From the NCBI GenBank assembly GCA_944321825.1, contig CALUMU010000006.1:108126-163191 (forward strand): DNA of 55,066 nucleotides, written 5' to 3'. The notes under the pieces were generated by a model. The model did not search any database, had not been told where the DNA came from, and saw only the letters and a list, made by a program, of their open reading frames with translations. Positions within the stretch are counted from its first letter, which is position 1, and each line of letters begins with the position of its first letter. Of the stretch, positions 32,327 to 42,331 are shown one piece after another. Origin of the DNA: Candidatus Amulumruptor caecigallinarius (GTDB lineage: Bacteria; Bacteroidota; Bacteroidia; Bacteroidales; Muribaculaceae). Position numbers and translations under genes: made by a program.

Positions 32327-32950
32327 TTAAAACATGTACATGATGCTCAGTCCGACCTTGGTCAGTCCGAAGTAGTGGATGGTTTTCTCTTCGATGATGG
32401 TGTTGCAGCGTCCGTAGAGCGTCAAGGGAGAATATGCGTAGCCGACACCGACCTCGGCTTCGAGGTTCCACCGCTTGTTGAGCATCCACTGGTAGCCGTA
32501 TGTGAGACCTGCGCCGACATACCACCCCTCGACGTGGCGGGCTTTAATCTCGCCTACGGAGTTGGTGACAGGGCCGTTGGCCTCGTTGGTGAGGTCGGGA
32601 AATCCGCTGGCAGAGCCTATCGGGGGGAACTTGACATTGCGCATGTTGTACTCTCCACCGAGGGCGTGTATGCCTACGAAGTGTCCGTTGAACTTCTCGC
32701 AGAACCAGTAGCGGTACTCGGGCATCACGTTCCAGAAATGGTAGCGTTTGAGGTCGCTGAAGTCCCAGGGGTTGAGTGTGCCGAACACCTGTACAGTGGA
32801 CTTGCGCCCCACACCGAGCTCGGCTCCGATGTTGAGATTGGTGGTGGCCCAGCCGATGAGGTTGGTCTTGACAGCGGCTGTCTGGGCTTTGAGAGCGGTA
32901 GTTGTAACCATCAGGAGTGCGGTCAGCACAATCCAATGACGAAATTTCAT
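32327..32950 (-). CDS. DUF3575 family outer-membrane protein
   Basis: 207 residues with a signal peptide (MKFRHWIVLTALLMVTTTAL) and the DUF3575 core AVKTNLIGWATTNLNIGAEL, followed by amphipathic strands ending in a C-terminal aromatic (SIMYMF), the usual sign of an outer-membrane barrel. It is the first gene of the fimbrial operon. The promoter lies about 390 bases upstream, so the leader is long. Confidence 0.88.
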   Translation of the reverse strand: MKFRHWIVLTALLMVTTTALKAQTAAVKTNLIGWATTNLNIGAELGVGRKSTVQVFGTLNPWDFSDLKRYHFWNVMPEYRYWFCEKFNGHFVGIHALGGEYNMRNVKFPPIGSASGFPDLTNEANGPVTNSVGEIKARHVEGWYVGAGLTYGYQWMLNKRWNLEAEVGVGYAYSPLTLYGRCNTIIEEKTIHYFGLTKVGLSIMYMF

Positions 32951-33131
32951 AATGACGGTAAGAAATATAAATATGGATGTTATATATGCTGGAGCATTTT
33001 TCTAATCAGAGTGGCTGTAAGGGGTCTTACCGTCGAGTAGGAGCTTCGGGATTCCGCAAGTCTGGGCTTTCTTTTATGAGGAGTGGTAAAGCCGGAAGAG
33101 GGTGGGAGAGTCATTTTCCGAATCCGATCGT

Positions 33132-33177
33132 CCCCCTCTCAGAGGGGGATATATACAAGGCATGCCTTGTATATATC
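33132..33177. repeat. Hairpin plus perfect 30-bp palindrome in the fimbrial leader
   Basis: CCCCCTCT/AGAGGGGG (33132-33148) abuts a 30-bp perfect palindrome (33148-33177) with arm GATATATACAAGGCA. They lie between the predicted promoter (33348-33378) and DUF3575, inside the leader. They could be an operator, an attenuator or a cruciform. The remaining leader (32951-33131 and 33178-33347) shows no gene. Confidence 0.7.
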
Positions 33178-33347
33178 AATGCTTAGTATGTCACCACCTT
33201 ATACTTAAAAAGTATATAAAGTGCGTAAAACGAGAGTAAGATTATTACAGCAAGAAGGAATTCGTACCTAATGAGAGCGATTTGCTTCGGGTGGCAGAGT
33301 CTAACAGGTTCTGCCGGATTTGTTCACTGCTTTTTCGTTAACCGATG

Positions 33348-33378
33348 CAAAAGTAGTGAAAAGTTTTGAAACGGTGAA
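33348..33378 (-). promoter_or_regulatory. Promoter of the Mfa-type fimbrial operon
   Basis: TACTTTTG at 33355-33348 (minus strand) matches the -7 element. At a 20-base spacing the -33 position reads TTTC instead of TTTG. Predicted start of transcription is near 33341. Confidence 0.55.
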
Positions 33379-33501
33379 ACATTTTTGCAATGAATTGTTG
33401 GAAAAATGAAAATAATCGTGAAAATATGTTGTATAACATGTTTTTAACACTGCATAAATGTTTTGTAGGGAACGGCTTCTAAAACAGACCCGAAAAATTC
33501 C

Positions 33502-33509
33502 TAACTTTG
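33502..33509 (+). promoter_or_regulatory. Promoter -7 element for mazG-topB
   Basis: TAACTTTG, 35 bases before the mazG ATG. The -33 element is not recognisable. Confidence 0.45.
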
Positions 33510-33543
33510 CCCCGTCTTTACACATATATTATATATATAAGCC

Positions 33544-34335
33544 ATGCCACAACATACACGACAGGAAAAAATGGAGGCCGTAGGGCGGGTCATCGACACC
33601 CTCGACGAGCTGAGAGTGAAATGCCCCTGGGACCGGGTGCAGACCAACGAGTCGCTGCGCCCCAATACCATCGAGGAGGTGTACGAACTCTGCGACGCGC
33701 TCCTTGACGAAGACGATGCCAACATACGCAAGGAGCTCGGCGATGTGCTGCTCCATGTGCTGTTCTATGCCAAAATCGGCGATGAAAAGGGGGCTTTCGA
33801 CATAGCGGATGTCTGCGACGCGCTCAATGAGAAGCTGATATACCGCCATCCCCACGTGTTCGGCGACCGCTGCAAAGTCGACGGTGCCGGCGAGGTGATG
33901 CAAAACTGGGAGCAGCTTAAACTGAAGGAGAAGGGCGGCAACCGCACGGTGCTCGCGGGAGTCCCGGTGTCGCTGCCCTCGCTTGTCAAGGCGTTCCGCA
34001 TTCAGGAGAAGGCTGCGCATGTGGGCTTCGACTGGGATGAGAAGGAGCAGGTGTGGGACAAGGTGCGTGAGGAGACCGCCGAATTCCGCGCCGAGGTTGA
34101 CAATAACGACCGTGATGCCATGGAGGCCGAGATGGGCGACATGCTTTTCAGCATCGTCAACCTTGCCCGGGCTTATGGCATCAACCCCGACACGGCTCTC
34201 GAACGCACAAACCGCAAGTTTATCAGCCGTTTCAACCATATAGAGGCTGCCGCCAAAGCCCGGGGGCGTTCGCTGCACGACATGACTCTCGCCGAGATGG
34301 ATGCCCTATGGGATGAAGCCAAGGAGCAGTCTTGA
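33544..34335 (+). CDS. mazG: Nucleoside triphosphate pyrophosphohydrolase MazG
   Basis: 263 residues, two MazG repeats as in the usual housekeeping enzyme. The first repeat has LRVKCPWDRVQTNESLRP, EEVYELCDALLDED (the metal-binding EExxE helix) and KELGDVLLHVLFYA. The second has VWDKVREETAEFRAE and AEMGDMLFSIVNLAR. It hydrolyses NTPs and dNTPs to monophosphates and cleans the nucleotide pool; E. coli MazG also affects ppGpp. It is 58 bases upstream of topB. Confidence 0.95.
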   Translation: MPQHTRQEKMEAVGRVIDTLDELRVKCPWDRVQTNESLRPNTIEEVYELCDALLDEDDANIRKELGDVLLHVLFYAKIGDEKGAFDIADVCDALNEKLIYRHPHVFGDRCKVDGAGEVMQNWEQLKLKEKGGNRTVLAGVPVSLPSLVKAFRIQEKAAHVGFDWDEKEQVWDKVREETAEFRAEVDNNDRDAMEAEMGDMLFSIVNLARAYGINPDTALERTNRKFISRFNHIEAAAKARGRSLHDMTLAEMDALWDEAKEQS

Positions 34336-34393
34336 TACCGATTATTGCTATTGACTTGTAAGTTTTTGATTATTAGCGTTTTAATGTATATAG

Positions 34394-36460
34394 ATGAAGC
34401 TCTGCATCACCGAGAAACCGTCAGTTGCCGCCGATATAGCCAAGATACTCGGTGCTTCGACAAGGCGTGACGGCTATTATGAGGGTGGGATGTGGAAAGT
34501 CACGTGGACTTTCGGACACCTCTGCACCCTCAAAGAGCCGCACGACTACACTCCGTCGTGGAAGCGGTGGGCATTAGGCTCGTTGCCTATGATACCTGCC
34601 GGATTCGGCATAAAGCTGATTGACAACGACAGTTACCGCCGGCAGTTCCATGTGATAGAGACTCTCATCGCTGAGGCCGAAGAAATCGTCAACTGCGGCG
34701 ATGCGGGTCAGGAGGGCGAATTGATACAGCGGTGGGTGATGCAGAAGGCTGCTGTCCGCTGCCCGGTGAAGCGGCTGTGGATTTCGTCGCTGACCGACGA
34801 TGCCATCCGTGAGGGTTTCGCGCATCTGCGGCCCCAGTCGGAGTTTGACAATCTGTATTATGCCGGGCTGTCACGTGCCATAGGCGACTGGCTTCTCGGC
34901 ATGAATGCCACGCGGCTCTATTCGCTCCGTTACGGGCAAGGGTCGGGCGTGCTGTCGGTCGGACGTGTGCAGACTCCCACGTTGGCTCTGATAGTCAACC
35001 GGCACCTTGAGATACAGAATTTCCGCCCCGAGGATTACTGGGAGGTCAAGACGCTGTATAGAGGTGTTACGTTCAACTCCACCAAAGGGCGGTACACATC
35101 GGAGGAGGAAGCCAACCGGGCGGCGCAGTCCATAGCCGGGGTGGATCTGACGATTACCGACGTGCAGGATAAAAAGGGGCGCGAGGCTCCGCCGAGGCTT
35201 TTCGACCTGACTTCGCTGCAGGTGGAGTGCAACAAAAAGTGGGGGTGGAGTGCCGATGACACTCTGCGGCTCATACAGACGCTCTACGAGAAGAAGGTGA
35301 CGACTTATCCGCGTGTCGATACCACATATCTGAGCGAGGATTTGTATCCTAAAATCCCCGGTATACTGCGCAACATGACTCCGTATGCATCCCTGACCGC
35401 GCCTGTGCTCGCCGCCCGTCTGCCCAAAAGCAAGAAGGTGTTTGACAACGCAAAGGTCACCGACCACCATGCCATCATACCTACTGGCCAGTCGCCGGCG
35501 GTGCTCGTGGGCGATGAGAAGAAGCTCTACCACCTGATAGCAAGGCGGTTTATCGCGGCATTTTACCCTGACTGCGTTTTCAACTCCACTACTGTCATGG
35601 CTGTGGCGGCGCAGGTGGAGTTCAAGGCTACCGGCAAGGTCATAACCGACCCCGGATGGCGCAGTGTCTATGCCTCCGATGCCAAAGATGCGCAGGCGGA
35701 AAACTCTGATGATAGCGAAAATTCGGTGATGCCAGAGATGACTGTGGGAGAGCACGGGCCGCACGAACCGTCGCTGCTTAAAAAGGCTACACAGCCCCCA
35801 AAGCCGTATACCGAAGGGTCGTTGCTGAGAGCCATGGAGGGGGCTGGACGCACCGTGGATGATGAGGAGCTGCGCGAGGCCATGAAAGAAAACGGCATAG
35901 GCCGTCCGTCGACCCGCGCCTCGATTATCGAAACGCTTTTCAAACGCCGTTATATCTATCGCCAGCGCAAATCGATACTCCCGACTCAGGCCGGGATAGA
36001 CCTCATAGCCACCATCAACGAGCCGCTGCTCAAAAGCGCGAAGCTGACAGGCATCTGGGAGAGCAAGTTGCGCCGCATAGAGCGCGGAGAGTACGCTCCG
36101 GCAGATTTCATTGCCGAATTGAAGCAGATGGTGCACCAGACGGTCATCAATGTGCTCAGCGACAACTCGCAGCGCACCATAGTCACGGCTACGGCTGATG
36201 ATAATGCATCGGACAAGGCAGGAGGGGCGCAGACCGAAAAGCCAAAGAAAGCCCGCAAGCCGTCGGCACCACGTGTGAGGAAATTGGAGGACATCAAATG
36301 CCCTCTGTGCGGCGAGGGGCATCTGCTCAAGGGGCGGACGGCCTACGGCTGTTCGCGCTATGCCTATGGGTGTACGCTCAGGCTTCCGTTTGAGAAATAT
36401 GGTGCCGACTTGACCCCGGCGCGCCTTGCTACCGCCCTCCGTAAGAATCCCCTGGTGTAA
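34394..36460 (+). CDS. topB: DNA topoisomerase III (type IA)
   Basis: 688 residues. The Toprim domain opens the protein (MKLCITEKPSVAADIAKILG, acidic CGDAGQEGELI). The active-site region KVTTYPRVDTTYLSEDLYPK holds the catalytic Tyr. VGRVQTPTLALIVNRHLEI and ENGIGRPSTRASIIETLFKR are family motifs. A short Cys-bearing tail (IKCPLCGEGHLLKG ... GCSRYAYGC) could form one zinc ribbon. This plan is typical of the TopB-like enzymes in Bacteroidetes, which often exist in chromosomal and mobile-element copies; this one sits among core genes. Confidence 0.95.
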   Translation: MKLCITEKPSVAADIAKILGASTRRDGYYEGGMWKVTWTFGHLCTLKEPHDYTPSWKRWALGSLPMIPAGFGIKLIDNDSYRRQFHVIETLIAEAEEIVNCGDAGQEGELIQRWVMQKAAVRCPVKRLWISSLTDDAIREGFAHLRPQSEFDNLYYAGLSRAIGDWLLGMNATRLYSLRYGQGSGVLSVGRVQTPTLALIVNRHLEIQNFRPEDYWEVKTLYRGVTFNSTKGRYTSEEEANRAAQSIAGVDLTITDVQDKKGREAPPRLFDLTSLQVECNKKWGWSADDTLRLIQTLYEKKVTTYPRVDTTYLSEDLYPKIPGILRNMTPYASLTAPVLAARLPKSKKVFDNAKVTDHHAIIPTGQSPAVLVGDEKKLYHLIARRFIAAFYPDCVFNSTTVMAVAAQVEFKATGKVITDPGWRSVYASDAKDAQAENSDDSENSVMPEMTVGEHGPHEPSLLKKATQPPKPYTEGSLLRAMEGAGRTVDDEELREAMKENGIGRPSTRASIIETLFKRRYIYRQRKSILPTQAGIDLIATINEPLLKSAKLTGIWESKLRRIERGEYAPADFIAELKQMVHQTVINVLSDNSQRTIVTATADDNASDKAGGAQTEKPKKARKPSAPRVRKLEDIKCPLCGEGHLLKGRTAYGCSRYAYGCTLRLPFEKYGADLTPARLATALRKNPLV

Positions 36461-36529
36461 TCGGAAAAGGATAACTCATATAACTCTTATACATCTTATA
36501 AGATTATATGATTTTAGACCATCGGACAG

Positions 36530-37110
36530 AAACGGTTTTGATGGCCACGGCTTGCGCTGCCAGCCCTTGCAGGGCTATTTTATGGACGGTCATTATTAAT
36601 GGGGTTTGCGCCCCGCCCTACTGTTTCTACGCTCCTGCGGAGCTTTTGCGGATGAGTGGATTGTGCCAGGAGTGGGGAGCATCGGAAGTAGACGCGATGT
36701 ATGTAGGTCTGCACATCGGTGCAGCTGCCCGACTACGCCACGTAAAGACCCGAATCCTTGGGCTACAGCCGTTCCTGACAATCGGATGCACCGGGGTTCA
36801 TCCATACATTGACCGTACCCACCAAAACCATACGCAACACCTTGTCGGTCGCCACTTGTGGCGACTGCCGCCAAAATCCCGGACAATGGCGCATCACATA
36901 ACGTAGGGACGCACGGCCCGTGCGTCCCTACAATTTTCGGGTGATGGAAGCCCCGGAGGGGCGAGGGAATAGTAGGGCGGGGCGCAAGCCCCGTTATATG
37001 CCGCGAGTCGGAGATGCGCCGTCCTGCAAGGCCGGCGCGAAAGGGCGGACATGGCTGCGCCGCAACAAACCTTGGCTATGCCGGGCTATCGGTCGCCACA
37101 TGTGGCGACC
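36530..37110. repeat. Intergenic mosaic of short palindromic repeat modules (copy 2)
   Basis: No gene. Modules shared with the other mosaics: GCGCCCCGCCCTACTG in reverse orientation near 36609-36624, GGTCGCCA-type palindromes at 36847-36866 and 37091-37110, a GTAGGGACGCACG palindrome at 36903-36931, and a 79-base block at 36971-37049 that matches 54893-54971 with three differences. The ORFs that cross it are repeat-driven and not credible. Confidence 0.8.
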
Positions 37111-37124
37111 TTACAATATAACAG

Positions 37125-37154
37125 AGAGCCGTGGGTCGCATGACCCACGGCTCT
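37125..37154 (-). terminator. Hairpin downstream of the sdh/frd operon
   Basis: A perfect 13-bp stem (AGAGCCGTGGGTC and its complement) with loop GCAT. It is 65 bases past the frdB stop. T-rich sequence is only modest on either side, so it may be a bidirectional or Rho-assisted end. Confidence 0.6.
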
Positions 37155-37218
37155 TGTTGTTTGGGGCTGACATAGCCCTGTTGCCATTCAAGGGGAGGTA
37201 TCGTTTCCTTGAAAAGGC

Positions 37219-37974
37219 TTAGTCGGCGAATTTGGCTTTCTCAAACTCGCGGTTGAGACGGGCTATGTTGCTCAGAGGTACGTTTTTGGGACATTCGGCG
37301 GCACATGCTCCGGTGTTGGTGCAGTTGCCGAAGCCGAGTTCGTCCATCTTGCGTACCATGGCGCGGGCGCGGCGTGCACGTTCGGGATGTCCCTGGGGAA
37401 GGAGTGCAAACTGGCTGACCTTGGCACCTACGAAGAGCATGGCAGAGCCGTTTTTGCAAGCGGCCACACAAGCACCGCAACCGATGCAGGTGGCGGAGTC
37501 CATGGCCATGTCGGCGATTTCCTTGCTGATGGGGATGTTGTTGGCATCGGGTGCGCCGCCGCAGTTGAACGATACATAGCCGCCGGCCTGCTGTATCTGG
37601 TCAAACGCATTGCGGTTGACCATGAGGTCGCGGATGACGGGGAATGCAGCCGAACGCCAGGGTTCGATGGTGATGGTGTCGCCGTCCTTGAATTTGCGCA
37701 TGTGGAGCTGGCATGTGGTGATGCCCTGTACCGGACCGTGGGGATGTCCGTTGATGTAGAGCGAACACATGCCGCAGATGCCCTCGCGGCAGTCGTTGTC
37801 AAACACTACGGGTTCTTCGCCTTTGTCGACGAGCTGCTGGTTGAGCATGTCGAGCATCTCAAGGAAGCTGGAGCCGGTAGATACGTTGTCAAGATGGTAG
37901 GTTACAAACGCACCCTTTTCTTTTGGGCTGCGCTGACGCCATATTTTCAAGTTTACGCTTATTGAATGTTCCAT
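37219..37974 (-). CDS. frdB: Succinate dehydrogenase/fumarate reductase iron-sulfur subunit
   Basis: 251 residues. The N-terminal 2Fe-2S domain has [20 protein letters not shown]. The C-terminal part has two cluster motifs, [16 protein letters not shown] and [22 protein letters not shown]. It passes electrons between the flavin subunit and the quinone-binding membrane subunit. In Bacteroidetes this three-gene B-type complex works mainly as fumarate reductase in the anaerobic path to succinate and propionate. It is the last gene of the C-A-B operon, 36 bases after frdA. Confidence 0.94.
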   Translation of the reverse strand: MEHSISVNLKIWRQRSPKEKGAFVTYHLDNVSTGSSFLEMLDMLNQQLVDKGEEPVVFDNDCREGICGMCSLYINGHPHGPVQGITTCQLHMRKFKDGDTITIEPWRSAAFPVIRDLMVNRNAFDQIQQAGGYVSFNCGGAPDANNIPISKEIADMAMDSATCIGCGACVAACKNGSAMLFVGAKVSQFALLPQGHPERARRARAMVRKMDELGFGNCTNTGACAAECPKNVPLSNIARLNREFEKAKFAD

Positions 37975-38010
37975 GACGGGATAAATCTCTTGATAATGGG
38001 TTGAAGAAAG

Positions 38011-40038
38011 TTAAGACTTGTAGTTACGTGTCTGTACCTGGATAGCTTCATACTTGAGGGGCTCTTTGAGAAGGATGGGCTTCTCGTCATCGCCTGTGTA
38101 CTTCCAGCAGCTGACATACATGTAGTCTTTGTCATTACGGGCGGCTTCGCCGTCGGCGGTCTGGTACTCCTCGCGGAAGTGTGCGCCGCACGATTCGTTG
38201 CGGTGGAGGGCATCGATAGCCATCATCTTGGCGATAACGAGGAAGTCCTCAAGGCGGAGCGCCTTCTCAAGCTCGGTGTTGAGGTCGTCTGCACTGCCGA
38301 CGATGCGGAGGTCGGAGTAGAACTCTTTCTTGACTTTCTCGATTTCGTCAAGAGCCTTTACAAGACCCTGGAGATTACGTCCCATGCCTACGAGATTCCA
38401 CATCACGTGTCCGAGACGCTTGTGTATCTGGTCGGGGCTCTTTGTACCCTTGATGGCCATGAGCTTGGCGATGCGGTCGCGTACACCTTTCTCGGCAGCG
38501 TCAAACTCAGGTGTATCGGTGGTGAAGTGGGGCACCTTGATCTGGTCGCTGAGATAGTTCTGCATAGTGTAGGGAAGCACGAAGTATCCGTCGGCCAGGC
38601 CCTGCATGAGGGCTGATGCACCGAGACGGTTGGCGCCGTGGTCGCTGAAGTTGCACTCGCCGATGGCGAAAAGTCCCTTGATGGAGGTCTGGAGTTCGTA
38701 GTCGACCCATATGCCGCCCATGGTGTAGTGGCTTGCGGGGAATATCATCATCGGAGTCTCGTAGGGGTTGTCGTCAGAAATCATCTGATACATGTCGAAG
38801 AGGTTGCCGTAGCGGTCAGCAACGACATCTTTACCGAGACGTTCGATAGCGTATTTGAAGTCGAGATATACGGCGTTGCCTGTGCCTACGCCGTAACCGG
38901 CATCGCAGCGCTCCTTGGCGGCACGGCTGGCGATGTCACGGGGACAGAGGTTGCCGAATGCGGGATAGCGGCGTTCGAGGTAGAAGTCGCGGTCCTCGTC
39001 GGGGATGTCGGTCGGACGTTTTTTGCCGGCGCGGATAGCTTCGGCATCTTCTTTCTTCTTGGGCACCCATATGCGGCCGTCGTTACGGAGCGACTCGCTC
39101 ATAAGGGTGAGCTTCGACTGGTCTTCACCGTGTACGGGGATGCAGGTAGGGTGTATCTGCGTGAAGGCGAGGTTGCTCAGGTAAGCACCTTTCTTGAATG
39201 CCTGTACGGCAGCCGAGCCGTTGCAGCCCATAGCGTTGGTGGAGAGGAAGAATGCACGTCCGTAACCGCCGGTGGCGAGAACTACGGCGTGGGCAGCGTA
39301 GCGTTCGATTTCGCCGGTGATGAGGTTGCGCATGATGACACCGCGGGCGCGTCCGTCGATGATAACGATGTCGAGCATTTCGCGGCGGTTGTAAGAGCGC
39401 ACAGTGCCTTTCTTTATCTGACGGTTGAGCGAGGCGTAAGCACCGAGGAGGAGCTGCTGGCCTGTCTGACCCTTGGCATAGAATGTACGCGACACCTGTG
39501 CGCCACCGAATGAACGGTTGGCAAGCAGACCGCCGTATTCACGTGCGAAAGGTACGCCCTGGGCTACGCACTGGTCTATGATGTTGTTCGACACCTCTGC
39601 CAGACGGTACACGTTGGCTTCGCGTGAACGGAAGTCGCCGCCCTTGACGGTGTCATAGAACAGACGGTACACCGAATCGCCGTCGTTCTGGTAGTCCTTT
39701 GCTGCGTTGATACCGCCCTGTGCGGCGATGGAGTGTGCGCGGCGGGGGCTGTCCTGGATGCAGAAGTTATAGACGTTGAAGCCGAGTTCGCCGAGCGATG
39801 AAGCAGCCGATGCACCGGCAAGACCGGTACCCACGACTATGATGTCGAGATTGCGCTTGTTGGCGGGGTTGACGAGCTTCTGGTGCGCCTTATAGTTTTT
39901 CCACTTGTCGGCTACAGGGCCTTCGGGGATTTTGCTGTCTATCTGGTATTGGGGAAGTTTGGCAGATTCGATGTCGGCATAGTCCTTCATGATAGGAGTC
40001 GAGTCGATCATGCCCTCGATATTTTTTTTATCAGCCAT
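38011..40038 (-). CDS. frdA: Succinate dehydrogenase/fumarate reductase flavoprotein subunit
   Basis: 675 residues, somewhat longer than the 600 of enterobacterial FrdA as usual for B-type complexes. The FAD-binding start [20 protein letters not shown], the flavin-attachment-type His in [16 protein letters not shown], the substrate site with [12 protein letters not shown], and the RxxP-type region near MTLM are visible. [21 protein letters not shown] is the conserved FAD segment. Fumarate reduction to succinate is the likely direction. It lies between frdC and frdB. Confidence 0.95.
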   Translation of the reverse strand: MADKKNIEGMIDSTPIMKDYADIESAKLPQYQIDSKIPEGPVADKWKNYKAHQKLVNPANKRNLDIIVVGTGLAGASAASSLGELGFNVYNFCIQDSPRRAHSIAAQGGINAAKDYQNDGDSVYRLFYDTVKGGDFRSREANVYRLAEVSNNIIDQCVAQGVPFAREYGGLLANRSFGGAQVSRTFYAKGQTGQQLLLGAYASLNRQIKKGTVRSYNRREMLDIVIIDGRARGVIMRNLITGEIERYAAHAVVLATGGYGRAFFLSTNAMGCNGSAAVQAFKKGAYLSNLAFTQIHPTCIPVHGEDQSKLTLMSESLRNDGRIWVPKKKEDAEAIRAGKKRPTDIPDEDRDFYLERRYPAFGNLCPRDIASRAAKERCDAGYGVGTGNAVYLDFKYAIERLGKDVVADRYGNLFDMYQMISDDNPYETPMMIFPASHYTMGGIWVDYELQTSIKGLFAIGECNFSDHGANRLGASALMQGLADGYFVLPYTMQNYLSDQIKVPHFTTDTPEFDAAEKGVRDRIAKLMAIKGTKSPDQIHKRLGHVMWNLVGMGRNLQGLVKALDEIEKVKKEFYSDLRIVGSADDLNTELEKALRLEDFLVIAKMMAIDALHRNESCGAHFREEYQTADGEAARNDKDYMYVSCWKYTGDDEKPILLKEPLKYEAIQVQTRNYKS

Positions 40039-40115
40039 TGTGATATAGTAGGTTAAATCGTTGGGGAGATTAGATGAGTGGATGTGGTGTCGGCGTATGA
40101 CTGTAAGCTGTATGA

Positions 40116-40928
40116 TTACTCGACATCAATCATTTCAATTTCTGACTCGGTAACCTCGATGCTGTTTACCTGGCACGCGCTCTGGTCGTTGTCGCTGGCA
40201 AATTTCTCGTATTGTTCGCGGAGGACAGGGTCGGTTGTGTAGTAATCGCGATTGGCCTGTACGGTAAATACGACGGCTTCAACGAGGAAAAGGCCTATGA
40301 CGATAGTCGTCCACCAGTTGCCGATGCATTTGAGGCGGGGAAGCCATGTATCGTTGTTCCATCCGCTGCTCTGGAACATGGACCAGAATCCGTGGGTCAT
40401 GTGGAACCACAAGGCAATGAAGCCGATTACATAGACGACGAGTGTCCATGGCTGGCTGAAAGCAATCTGCAGGAAGTAGGTGCCGGCCTGGGGAGGAACG
40501 GCATTTCCGTCAAGCATGTAGGGGGTGTGCAGTATCTCGGCAAGCTGCATTTTAGCCCAGAACTGTATCAGGTGCACTACGGCGAAAGCCACGACTACGA
40601 TACCGAGCACGAGCATGTTTTGCGAAGCCCATTCGACCTGCGCGGGCTTGCGCACCACTGCATAGCGGTCATTGCCGCGTGCTTTACGGTTTTGGATGGT
40701 CAGCCAGCAGGCATAGACGATGTGGATGAGCATCAGCAGTCCGAGACCCATCGATGCAACGAGTGCATACCAGTTGGCTCCTAAGAACTCGCATACTACA
40801 TTGTAGGCAGCAGGCCAAAACAGAGCCACGCCATTCATTACGGCGTGAAAGGTAACAAATAGGATGAGGCACGCGCCAGTAATGGCCATTACGAGCTTAC
40901 GTCCTATAGATGAACATGTTAACCACAT
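40116..40928 (-). CDS. frdC: Succinate dehydrogenase/fumarate reductase cytochrome b subunit
   Basis: 270 residues with five membrane spans (about 10-35, 55-80, 100-125, 155-180, 200-225). Heme-ligand-type His residues lie in [27 protein letters not shown] and WFHMTHGFW, as in the di-heme B-type SdhC/FrdC of Wolinella and Bacteroidetes. An acidic tail of about 45 residues (to SEIEMIDVE) extends beyond the usual end. It anchors the complex and transfers electrons with menaquinone. It is the first gene of the operon behind a perfect promoter. Confidence 0.93.
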   Translation of the reverse strand: MWLTCSSIGRKLVMAITGACLILFVTFHAVMNGVALFWPAAYNVVCEFLGANWYALVASMGLGLLMLIHIVYACWLTIQNRKARGNDRYAVVRKPAQVEWASQNMLVLGIVVVAFAVVHLIQFWAKMQLAEILHTPYMLDGNAVPPQAGTYFLQIAFSQPWTLVVYVIGFIALWFHMTHGFWSMFQSSGWNNDTWLPRLKCIGNWWTTIVIGLFLVEAVVFTVQANRDYYTTDPVLREQYEKFASDNDQSACQVNSIEVTESEIEMIDVE

Positions 40929-40993
40929 AATAGTTTGGTTGGAAAATTAATTATTTGATTGATTTTTACTTCTTCATGGGTTCAATTCGTCCA

Positions 40994-41024
40994 CAAATTT
41001 AGCTATTATTTATGGATTTTTCAA
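40994..41024 (-). promoter_or_regulatory. Consensus promoter of the frdCAB operon
   Basis: Minus strand TTG (41024-41022), a 20-base spacer and TAAATTTG (41001-40994). The start codon of frdC is 66 bases downstream. Confidence 0.78.
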
Positions 41025-41098
41025 CATTTTATGACAAAGGATATTTCGGGAGTGGTAGAAGCTTGGAACAGTGGTTGGCATGTGGTCACGAGTGGCGG

Positions 41099-41776
41099 TT
41101 ATTCGGGGTCTGCGGGGGCGTGGAGCGACAGGCTGATGTTGTCGGCATGGCAGTAGGCGGTGAACAGTTGCCGGGCGAGCTCGGCTGTGGCATCAAGAGG
41201 CATATCTGGGCCGAAAGCGTGGATTGTGGCCACTATCCGTGTGGTGCCGAGCGATGTCTTGGTGCGCTCGTTGTCAGTGGTGGGTGACCCTATGGGACCC
41301 TCGGCATCGCATACCACCGGCAGCCCCTCGATGTTGACAGGTCCACGGCCTATCCCTTCATATGGCTGACCGGCGCGGCCGACATCGATACGCAGCGAGC
41401 CGCCGGCTATCTTGTCTGCGTCAAATACACCTACGGAGTAGCCGGACATAAGTGACAGTAGGTTTCCGGTGTCTACAAGCGCGCTGACGGTGTAAAGCCC
41501 CTGTCCTTTGAGAAAGCGTCGCATCATCTGCTCCTGGCTCGGACGGTAGCGGTTAGGCTCTTTGCCGAGGGCTTTATAGATGGCACGCGTGGCAGCGATG
41601 CCTGGCCGCCGGGCTATGTCGGGCATTTCAAACAGTGATACGACAGATTCGCCATACCGCTTGATAGCTGCGGTAAGGGCTTCGGGTGTGGGAGTATTGA
41701 CCACGTCGGCTGTCAGCAGTATCATCTTGTAATCCGGACAGGCACGAGCTATAACCGGGGCGATGGAGATGTCCAT
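41099..41776 (-). CDS. B3/B4 tRNA-binding domain protein
   Basis: 225 residues. It resembles the B3/B4 editing domain of the phenylalanyl-tRNA synthetase beta chain standing alone: RPGIAATRAIYKALGKEPNRYRPS, ALVDTGNLLSLMSGYSVGVFD and the Gly/Glu-rich GPINIEGLP-type region. Free-standing B3/B4 proteins are thought to bind or edit misacylated tRNA, but the role is not established. It follows the LOG gene by 12 bases on the same strand. Confidence 0.85.
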   Translation of the reverse strand: MDISIAPVIARACPDYKMILLTADVVNTPTPEALTAAIKRYGESVVSLFEMPDIARRPGIAATRAIYKALGKEPNRYRPSQEQMMRRFLKGQGLYTVSALVDTGNLLSLMSGYSVGVFDADKIAGGSLRIDVGRAGQPYEGIGRGPVNIEGLPVVCDAEGPIGSPTTDNERTKTSLGTTRIVATIHAFGPDMPLDATAELARQLFTAYCHADNISLSLHAPADPE

Positions 41777-41788
41777 GAGGTATATTTT

Positions 41789-42331
41789 TTATTCGCAGAA
41801 TTTCGGCAGCCGTTCAAGGGCCTCTGCGGTGGACGATACAATCTCTATGCGCTTGAGGATTTTGCGGTCGAGGAGTCCGAGCCCTGCCATCTTGTCGAGT
41901 TGGGCAACGAGGGGGTCATAGAGTCCGTCGATGTTGACAATCATGATGCGGCGGGCAGGATCGAGGGTGTTGAATGACATCATCGACAGGGTGGCGAGTA
42001 TTTCGTCGAGCGTTCCGTAACCTCCGGGCAGGGCGATGAAGCGTTCGCCGAGGTTTATCATTATATCCTTGCGCTGGTTTAGGTCTTCGGGGAAGAGGTT
42101 CTCTTCGTTACCTGGCCATTTGTCGGGGTGACGGGGTGACGGTATGACCCCTATCACTCTGCCGCCGGAGCGTTTGCAGCTTTCGGCGACTAATTTCATG
42201 TCGCCTGCGCCGATGCCGCCGTAGATGAGCGTATGGCCGTTTTCGCCTATCCAACGGCCTACGCATACGGCACTTTCGTCAAATGATTCACGCAGTCCGC
42301 TGCGTGATGAGCAGTAAACGGTTATATTCAT
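41789..42331 (-). CDS. LOG-family (TIGR00730) nucleoside 5'-monophosphate phosphoribohydrolase
   Basis: 180 residues. The Rossmann-like start MNITVYCSSRSGL, the LIYGGIGAGDMKLVAE nucleotide-binding loop and the catalytic PGGYGTLDE motif identify the LOG family. These enzymes release free base from AMP-type or cytokinin nucleotides. The start overlaps the stop of the 7TM-HD gene by 4 bases, so the two are translationally coupled. Confidence 0.9.
   Translation of the reverse strand: MNITVYCSSRSGLRESFDESAVCVGRWIGENGHTLIYGGIGAGDMKLVAESCKRSGGRVIGVIPSPRHPDKWPGNEENLFPEDLNQRKDIMINLGERFIALPGGYGTLDEILATLSMMSFNTLDPARRIMIVNIDGLYDPLVAQLDKMAGLGLLDRKILKRIEIVSSTAEALERLPKFCE

Noticed and set aside
31604-33040. 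478-codon plus-strand frame across the DUF3868/DUF3575 genes
   Set aside because: It is a shadow of two family-supported genes and ends in non-coding leader.
34871-36322. 483-codon frame antisense to topB
   Set aside because: The sense strand encodes a complete topoisomerase III with all motifs; the antisense product has no recognisable domain.
36508-37222. Several 60-130-codon frames in the intergenic mosaic
   Set aside because: They are driven by palindromic repeats and look alike in the other mosaics; no protein family is visible.
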